From Rhizobium sp. BK316 (GTDB lineage: Bacteria > Pseudomonadota > Alphaproteobacteria > Rhizobiales > Rhizobiaceae), in assembly GCF_014193695.1 (NCBI RefSeq), contig NZ_JACHZR010000004.1, positions 797,458 through 861,457 of the forward strand: DNA of 64,000 bases. Reading direction: 5' to 3'. The first letter of the stretch is position 1, and every line of letters starts with the position of its first letter. Below the pieces are notes generated by a model. The model saw only the letters and a program-made list of their open reading frames with translations. It searched no databases and was not told the DNA's origin. Position numbers and translations under genes: made by a program. Below, one piece after another: positions 59,861-64,000 of this stretch.

Positions 59861-60139
59861 TTACTTCCTCTTTGCCTTCTTGTCCGCGCCGTGACCGTAA
59901 TAGGTGCGGGTCGGAGAGAATTCACCGAATTTGTGACCGACCATGTCTTCGTTGACACTGACCGGAACATGCTTGCTGCCGTTGTAGACGCCGAAGGTGA
60001 GACCAACGAACTGCGGCAGGATCGTGGAGCGACGGCTCCAGATCTTGATTACTTCTGCACGTCCGCCTTCACGAACCTTCTCAGCCTTCTTGAGAAGATA
60101 GCCGTCAACAAACGGACCTTTCCATACTGAACGAGCCAT
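59861..60139 (-). CDS. rpsS: 30S ribosomal protein S19
   Basis: 92 residues. 'RSVWKGPFVDGYLLKKAEK' and 'HKFGEFSPTRTYYGHG' identify S19, which contacts S13 in the head. Confidence 0.98.
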   Translation of the reverse strand: MARSVWKGPFVDGYLLKKAEKVREGGRAEVIKIWSRRSTILPQFVGLTFGVYNGSKHVPVSVNEDMVGHKFGEFSPTRTYYGHGADKKAKRK

Positions 60140-60154
60140 TGAGGACTTCCTCTC

Positions 60155-60991
60155 TTACTTCTTGCGCTGATGACGCGAGCGCATAATGAACTTGTCGGTC
60201 GCCTTGTTAGAGCGTGTGCGCTTGCCTTTGGTCGGCTTGCCCCACGGCGTCACCGGATGGCGACCACCAGAGGTGCGGCCTTCACCACCGCCGTGCGGAT
60301 GGTCGACCGGGTTCATGACGACGCCGCGGTTATGCGGACGCTTGCCGCGCCAAACGGTACGACCGGCCTTGCCGTCGTTGATGTTGGCATGGTCAGGGTT
60401 CGACACAGCACCGATCGAAGCAAGGCAGGTGCCGTGCACGAGGCGCTGTTCGCCGGAGTTCAGGCGAAGGATCGCCATGCCCTGGTCGCGGCCGACGAGC
60501 TGTGCGTAGGAACCTGCGGAGCGGGCAATCTGACCGCCCTTGCCCGGCTTCATTTCCACGTTGTGGATGATGGAGCCGACCGGAATGTACTGCAGCGGCA
60601 TCGTGTTGCCGGGCTTGACGTCGACGGCCTTGTCGGAAGCGATGACCTTGTCGCCGGCAGCAAGACGCTGCGGAGCGATGATGTAGGCCTTCTCGCCGTC
60701 GGCATAGCTGACGAGCGCGATGTAAGCCGTACGGTTCGGGTCGTATTCGATACGCTCGACCGTCCCTTCGACGTCGAACTTGCGACGCTTGAAGTCAATG
60801 ATGCGATACGTACGCTTGTGACCGCCGCCGATGAAGCGGGCTGTGATGCGGCCGAGGTTGTTACGACCACCGCTCTTGGTCAGACCTTCCGTCAGCGACT
60901 TGACCGGCTTGCCCTTGTAGAGGCCCGAACGGTCGACGATGACCAGCTGGCGCTGGCTCGGGGTCGTCGGATTGAATGTTTTCAATGCCAT
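60155..60991 (-). CDS. rplB: 50S ribosomal protein L2
   Basis: 278 residues. 'GRNNLGRITARFIGGGHKRTYR' and 'NPVDHPHGGGEGRTSGGRHPVTPWGKPTKG' with the conserved His near the peptidyl-transferase centre. Confidence 0.98.
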   Translation of the reverse strand: MALKTFNPTTPSQRQLVIVDRSGLYKGKPVKSLTEGLTKSGGRNNLGRITARFIGGGHKRTYRIIDFKRRKFDVEGTVERIEYDPNRTAYIALVSYADGEKAYIIAPQRLAAGDKVIASDKAVDVKPGNTMPLQYIPVGSIIHNVEMKPGKGGQIARSAGSYAQLVGRDQGMAILRLNSGEQRLVHGTCLASIGAVSNPDHANINDGKAGRTVWRGKRPHNRGVVMNPVDHPHGGGEGRTSGGRHPVTPWGKPTKGKRTRSNKATDKFIMRSRHQRKK

Positions 60992-61002
60992 CTTTTTATT
61001 CC

Positions 61003-61296
61003 TCAGAGACCGGTGGAGACGTCGATCGTCTGGCCTTCAGCCAACGTCACGACAGCCTTCTTCACGTCCTGCTGCTTGCCGACAAAACCGCGGAACCGGC
61101 GGGTTTTGCCCTTGCGCAGCAGGGTGTTGACGGCCGTGACCTTGACGCCGAAGAGCGCCTCGACCGCAGCCTTGATTTCCGGCTTCGTCGCCTTCTTGGC
61201 GACATTGAAAACAACCTGGTTGTTTTCCGATACCAGCGTGGACTTTTCGGTGATCGCAGGAGAAACGATCACATCGTAGTGGCGAAGATCGGTCAC
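61003..61296 (-). CDS. rplW: 50S ribosomal protein L23
   Basis: 97 residues. 'SPAITEKSTLVSENNQVVFNVAKKATKPEIKAAVEALFGVKV' in pieces; docking site for trigger factor and SRP. Start overlaps the rplD stop by four bases. Confidence 0.98.
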   Translation of the reverse strand: MTDLRHYDVIVSPAITEKSTLVSENNQVVFNVAKKATKPEIKAAVEALFGVKVTAVNTLLRKGKTRRFRGFVGKQQDVKKAVVTLAEGQTIDVSTGL

Positions 61297-61913
61297 TTGA
61301 ATCGCTCCTCTAGCGCTTCAACGGCAGCCTTGGAAAGCACGAGCTTGCCGCGGCGGACGATGTCGTAAACGTTGATGCCCTGGATCGGCAGAACATCGAC
61401 GTTCGGGATGTTCTGAGCAGCGAGCTTGAAGTTACCGTCGAGCTCGGCGCCACCGATGAAGAGGGCGTTGGTGAGGCCCAGCGAGGCGAATACGCCGGCC
61501 AGAGCCTTCGTCTTTGCTTCGTTGGCGACCAGATCATCGATGATGATCAGTTCGTCTGCCTTGATCTTGGCGGACAGCGCATGACGCAGGCCGAGCGCGC
61601 GAACCTTCTTGGGAAGGTCGTGTTCATGGCTGCGGGCGACCGGGCCGTGGGCCTTACCACCGCCGCGGAACTGCGGAGCACGAGCCGAATGGTGACGAGC
61701 GCGGCCCGTACCCTTCTGCTTGTACATCTTGGCGCCGGTGCGGGAAACGTCCGCGCGGCCCTTTGCCTGATGGGTGCCCTGCTGCTTCTTGGCAAGCTGC
61801 CAGCGGATGACGCGGGCGAGAATGTCTTCGCGGGGCTCAAGGCCGAAAATCGCGTCAGAAAGGGAAACCTTCCCAGCGTCTTTGCCCTCGAGGGTCTTGA
61901 CGTTCAATTCCAT
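61293..61913 (-). CDS. rplD: 50S ribosomal protein L4
   Basis: 206 residues. 'KMYKQKGTGRARHHSARAPQFRGGGKAHGP' is the L4 tunnel loop. In E. coli L4 also attenuates the S10 operon. ATG at 61913 is the family start; open codons upstream overlap rplC. Confidence 0.97.
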   Translation of the reverse strand: MELNVKTLEGKDAGKVSLSDAIFGLEPREDILARVIRWQLAKKQQGTHQAKGRADVSRTGAKMYKQKGTGRARHHSARAPQFRGGGKAHGPVARSHEHDLPKKVRALGLRHALSAKIKADELIIIDDLVANEAKTKALAGVFASLGLTNALFIGGAELDGNFKLAAQNIPNVDVLPIQGINVYDIVRRGKLVLSKAAVEALEERFK

Positions 61914-61926
61914 TGGTCTGGCTCCC

Positions 61927-62568
61927 TTACTTCGCTGCCGACTTGACGGCGTCGCGCACGATGATCCAGGCACCCTTGGAACCGGGTACTGCACCCTTGA
62001 TCAGGATCAGACCACGATCTTCGTCGGTCGAAACCACTTCAAGGTTCTGCGTCGTCACGCGCGTCTGGCCCATATGACCAGCCATCTTCTTGTTCTTGAA
62101 AACCTTGCCCGGATCCTGGCGCGAACCCGTCGAACCATGCGAGCGGTGCGAAACAGACACACCGTGCGTGGCGCGCAGACCGCCGAAACCGTGGCGCTTC
62201 ATGGCGCCGGCAAAGCCCTTACCGACCGTGGTGCCGGTGACATCGACGAGCTGGCCAGCAGCAAAGTGACCGGCCTTAAGCTCAGTGCCAATATCGAGCA
62301 GGTTGTCTTCCGAAACACGGAATTCCTGGAGCTTGGCCTTCGGCTCAACGTTAGCAACGGCAAAGTTGCCGCGCATCGCCTTGGACGTGTTCTTTACCTT
62401 GGCCTGGCCAGCACCGAGCTGAAGCGCGGTATAGCCATTCTTTTCTACGGTGCGCTGGGCCACGACCTGGCAGCCATCCAAACGCAGTACCGTTACCGGG
62501 ACATGCTCGCCGGCGTCGTTGTAGACGCGGGTCATTCCCACCTTCTGTGCAATCACACCTGAACGCAT
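61927..62568 (-). CDS. rplC: 50S ribosomal protein L3
   Basis: 213 residues. 'MRSGVIAQKVGMTRVYND' and 'ATHGVSVSHRSHGSTGSRQDPGKVFKNKKMAGHMG' are L3 signatures. Assembly initiator of the large subunit. Confidence 0.98.
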   Translation of the reverse strand: MRSGVIAQKVGMTRVYNDAGEHVPVTVLRLDGCQVVAQRTVEKNGYTALQLGAGQAKVKNTSKAMRGNFAVANVEPKAKLQEFRVSEDNLLDIGTELKAGHFAAGQLVDVTGTTVGKGFAGAMKRHGFGGLRATHGVSVSHRSHGSTGSRQDPGKVFKNKKMAGHMGQTRVTTQNLEVVSTDEDRGLILIKGAVPGSKGAWIIVRDAVKSAAK

Positions 62569-62601
62569 CGGTTCAATCCTTCCAACTCAGCTCGAGCAAG
62601 C

Positions 62602-62910
62602 TCAGAGCTTGATCTCAACATCGACACCTGCGGCGAGATCGAGCTTCATCAGCGCGTCTACCGTCTGCGGGGTCGGATCTACGATGTCGAGCAGGCGCTT
62701 ATGCGTGCGCATCTCGAACTGTTCGCGGCTCTTCTTGTCGATGTGCGGGGACCGGTTGACCGTAAACTTCTCGATGCGGGTCGGAAGCGGAACGGGGCCC
62801 CGGACGCTTGCACCGGTGCGCTTCGCCGTCGACACGATCTCGCGCGTGGAAGCATCGAGAATCCGGTGATCGAACGCCTTCAGGCGAATGCGGATATTTT
62901 GGCCGTTCAT
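62602..62910 (-). CDS. rpsJ: 30S ribosomal protein S10
   Basis: 102 residues. 'MNGQNIRIRLKAFDHRILD' and 'RTHKRLLDIVDPTPQTVDALMKLDLAAGVDVEIKL' in pieces. First gene of the S10 group; also a partner of NusB/NusG in antitermination. A structured 307-base region precedes it. Confidence 0.98.
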   Translation of the reverse strand: MNGQNIRIRLKAFDHRILDASTREIVSTAKRTGASVRGPVPLPTRIEKFTVNRSPHIDKKSREQFEMRTHKRLLDIVDPTPQTVDALMKLDLAAGVDVEIKL

Positions 62911-62939
62911 TCGACGTTATCCTTGTGTTTGTTTTCCCT

Positions 62940-62960
62940 CATGTCTTTGGGCAAGACATG
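62940..62960 (-). promoter_or_regulatory. Leader hairpin upstream of rpsJ
   Basis: CATGTCTT-TGGGC-AAGACATG is a perfect 8-bp stem starting 30 bases upstream of the rpsJ ATG. Two more stems lie behind it: ATGCC-N6-GGCAT (63011-63026) and ACCGCTT-N9-AAGCGGT (63077-63099). Together they form a structured leader that could host ribosomal-protein autoregulation, as the E. coli S10 leader does for L4. Confidence 0.5.
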
Positions 62961-63143
62961 GGTTGTTCTTTCTTCCTAAGGCGGACCACCGGTTTCAAAG
63001 ATCGAGAGAAATGCCTGTTACGGCATCCCTATCCATTCTTCAGGGCCTTTTGACCCACCTTACTGTTCGTGTAGTCACCGCTTCGTCATCCAAAGCGGTA
63101 CGCAAATCGCGCTCGCGCGCCATTTGCAACATTTCTGTGTAAT

Positions 63144-63169
63144 AAGCAAGCGGCCAGCGCCGCCTGCTT
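63144..63169 (-). terminator. Second hairpin after tuf
   Basis: AAGCAGGCGGC / GCCGCTTGCTT on the minus strand, with one G-U pair, then ATT. The wobble forms only in the minus-strand RNA, which supports a tuf 3' structure. Confidence 0.6.
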
Positions 63170-63187
63170 CATAATAATGTCATCGAA

Positions 63188-63212
63188 TCGGCTGCTCCAC
63201 CGGAGCAGCCGA
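63188..63212 (-). terminator. Hairpin just after tuf
   Basis: Perfect 11-bp stem TCGGCTGCTCC / GGAGCAGCCGA around ACC, six bases beyond the tuf stop. The T-run is weak, so it may be partial read-through into rpsJ. Confidence 0.75.
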
Positions 63213-63217
63213 ATGGA

Positions 63218-64000
<783 letters not shown>

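Overview
The window is a chromosomal segment of an alphaproteobacterium, most likely Rhizobium or a close relative in the Rhizobium/Agrobacterium group. The evidence is the even, high-GC codon use, the full S10-spc-alpha ribosomal cluster with secY, adk, rpoA and rplQ, a B12-dependent class II ribonucleotide reductase (nrdJ) as the only reductase seen, the many regulator/dehydrogenase pairs, rhizobial small proteins (DUF1127, DUF1883, HlyU-like) and an intergenic palindromic repeat. I infer the genus from gene content only; no 16S gene is present.

Layout. 1-18.3 kb: mixed housekeeping and stress genes. These are the tail of an Lrp/AsnC regulator, an EamA permease, a PilZ protein, a Tat-exported cyclic-nucleotide phosphodiesterase, LysR/azoreductase and TetR/SDR divergent pairs, a membrane diguanylate cyclase, threonine dehydratase, a class III nucleotide cyclase beside tRNA-Leu(UAA), WrbA, a MoaB/CinA-type protein, a universal stress protein and xanthine phosphoribosyltransferase. 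18.3-22.7 kb: nrdJ behind a structured leader with a candidate tandem NrdR box. 22.7-27.5 kb: a rearranged stretch in which the terminator and 3' end of an aldo/keto reductase gene recur around a DUF2270 gene and a two-component system. 28-37 kb: small metabolic genes, including fRMsr, a Nudix hydrolase, an AhpD-like protein, a hydrolase-fold protein without its nucleophile serine, a second LysR/SDR pair, a ketopantoate-reductase-like gene and a DapA-like protein that has lost its catalytic residues, the last set among tiny membrane-protein genes. 37-48 kb: rarA/degQ, a MarR-GFA pair around a very long inverted repeat, ilvD, msrPQ, membrane DUF genes, an IS5-type transposase remnant and a YciI-like gene. 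48-64 kb: the ribosomal cluster on the minus strand, read from tuf (cut by the window end) down to rplQ, with hairpins in several unusually long spacers.

How the genes work together. Much of the accessory content deals with redox and oxidative damage: azoreductase, WrbA, free-methionine-R-sulfoxide reductase, periplasmic MsrPQ, an AhpD-like protein and DegQ-type periplasmic quality control. Several regulators sit divergently beside one enzyme gene, with a visible palindrome between them. The stretches most worth a second look are the reductase-terminator duplications at 22.7-26.5 kb, the tRNA-Leu 3'-end duplication flanking the cyclase (11.7-14.0 kb), the degenerate DapA and HSL paralogues, and the double operator at 40.85 kb. 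I found no CRISPR array, rRNA operon, complete insertion sequence or phage.
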